From a virus: a DNA stretch of 64,000 nucleotides. The stretch lies in the IMG/VR virus record IMGVR_UViG_3300046171_000252, positions 124,001-188,000 of that record; one strand, given 5' to 3'. A program made the translations under genes and the position numbers. Shown here one piece after another: positions 63,371 to 64,000 of this stretch. Every line of letters starts with the position of its first letter. Within the stretch, counting starts at the first letter, position 1. The notes beneath the pieces were generated by a model, which was not told the DNA's origin, did not search any database, and saw nothing but the letters and a program-made list of their open reading frames with translations.

Positions 63371-64000
63371 ATGGAAGTAATTACAGAAGGCAAGGTTAAA
63401 ACTGTTTATCGGGGTGATGATGCACAGCAAGTCATTATTGAGTATCATGATAAAGTGACTGCTGGTAATGGAGAGAAGGAAGATCATCCTTTAGGAAAAG
63501 GATCTCTCTGTTGCAGCATCTCATCAATTATCTTTGAGAAACTTGCCAAAGAAAATATTCCAACACATTATATTAATATGGTTGGTGCTAATAAGATGGT
63601 ATGTAAGAAGGTAGAAATTGTCCCATTAGAAGTTATCTGTAGAAATCGTGCTGCCGGATCTATTGTTCGTGAGACAACTCTGGTAGAAGGTGCTCCACTA
63701 CCACAACCGATTGTTGAGTTCTTTCTGAAAGATGATAGCAAACACGATCCTCTCCTAACACCAGACCGAGTGCGTCTGATGGGATATGATCCCGAACCTT
63801 TCATTGAGATGACCCTACGGATTAACGATTATCTCAGGCAGATGTTCTACATCATGGGTATTGATCTGGTTGATTTTAAAGTTGAGTATGGTTATGATGC
63901 TCATGGTGATTTGTATCTTGCCGATGAGATTAGTCCTGATAGTATGAGACTGTGGAAGATTGGTAGTGATGAGAGATTTGATAAAGACTTATTCAGGAAT
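63371..64000 (+). CDS. purC: PurC, SAICAR synthetase (cut by window end)
   Basis: The first 210 residues: EGKVKTVYRGDDAQQVIIEY (nucleotide-binding hairpin), VTAGNGEKEDHPLGKGSL, then PLEVICRNRAAGSIVRE (the conserved RNxxAGS), and GIDLVDFKVEYGYD and LADEISPDSMRLW. PurC ligates aspartate to CAIR in purine synthesis; full length is about 240 aa, so roughly 30 residues lie beyond the window. With purS at 1.7 kb it forms part of the phage purine supplement. Confidence 0.95.
   Translation, partial: MEVITEGKVKTVYRGDDAQQVIIEYHDKVTAGNGEKEDHPLGKGSLCCSISSIIFEKLAKENIPTHYINMVGANKMVCKKVEIVPLEVICRNRAAGSIVRETTLVEGAPLPQPIVEFFLKDDSKHDPLLTPDRVRLMGYDPEPFIEMTLRINDYLRQMFYIMGIDLVDFKVEYGYDAHGDLYLADEISPDSMRLWKIGSDERFDKDLFRN

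Overview
The window is a contiguous stretch of a T4-like cyanophage (contractile-tailed myovirus of marine Synechococcus or Prochlorococcus). The evidence is the company the genes keep: family B DNA polymerase (gp43), UvsX, replicative helicase (gp41) and primase (gp61) of the T4 type, class I ribonucleotide reductase (nrdA/nrdB), together with photosynthesis genes (psbA, psbD, plastocyanin petE, two high-light-inducible hli genes) and host-like metabolic genes (purS, purC, mazG, a cut-down gnd). The DNA is AT-rich, almost fully coding, and genes overlap by ATGA or TGATG junctions. No stretch above 300 bp lacks a gene.

Layout. 1-3.9 kb: a run of very small genes with purS and a glutaredoxin-like gene. 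3.9-9.6 kb: replication core (43, uvsX, 41, mazG). 9.6-10.9 kb: a polytopic membrane permease resembling DUF401. 10.9-18.2 kb: basic, low-complexity proteins that look like virion internal proteins, one with a nucleotidyltransferase domain and one built from Cys/Lys-rich modules. 18.2-22.3 kb: petE, truncated gnd and structural genes. 22.3-27.5 kb: primase, nrdA, nrdB and a GIY-YIG-like protein. 27.6-32.7 kb: a SleB-type wall hydrolase, a secreted HEGWH protein, small membrane proteins, a thermonuclease and a Pro-rich structural protein. 32.5-34.5 kb: three secreted proteins on the minus strand, the only minus-strand block. 34.5-38.2 kb: four tRNAs (Arg-TCT, Asn-GTT, Gly-TCC, Val-TAC), a small beta-barrel protein, two hli genes among tiny membrane peptides, and a pseudoknotted RNA candidate. 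38.4-59.6 kb: a 21-kb operon-like surface-glycan island. 59.6-62.3 kb: psbA, a small gene and psbD. 62.4 kb to end: small membrane proteins, a DoxX protein and the start of purC.

The glycan island holds nucleotide-sugar epimerases and dehydratases, a GDP-mannose 3,5-epimerase, UDP-glucose dehydrogenase, about ten glycosyltransferases (GT2, GT11, GT17, GT25, GT92 and DUF5672-like types), methyltransferases, a 2OG-Fe(II) oxygenase, NAD synthetase, and what reads as a heptose-nucleotide route: GmhA isomerase, a HddA-type kinase and a HAD phosphatase fused to a nucleotidyltransferase. Several families occur as interleaved pairs, suggesting block duplication.

Regulation. Many genes have near-consensus sigma-70 promoters with exactly 17-bp spacers, and others have late-type TATAAATA/CTAAATA boxes. 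Three intergenic regions (37.6, 38.25 and 59.65 kb) can fold into overlapping stems of the H-type pseudoknot kind.

Caution. psbA, psbD, the GT25 gene, the first epimerase of the glycan island, the beta-barrel gene and one membrane gene carry 1-2 base frameshifts. They are mostly insertions and are densest at 59.0-61.8 kb. This looks more like consensus error in the sequence than biology, but reads are needed to tell.
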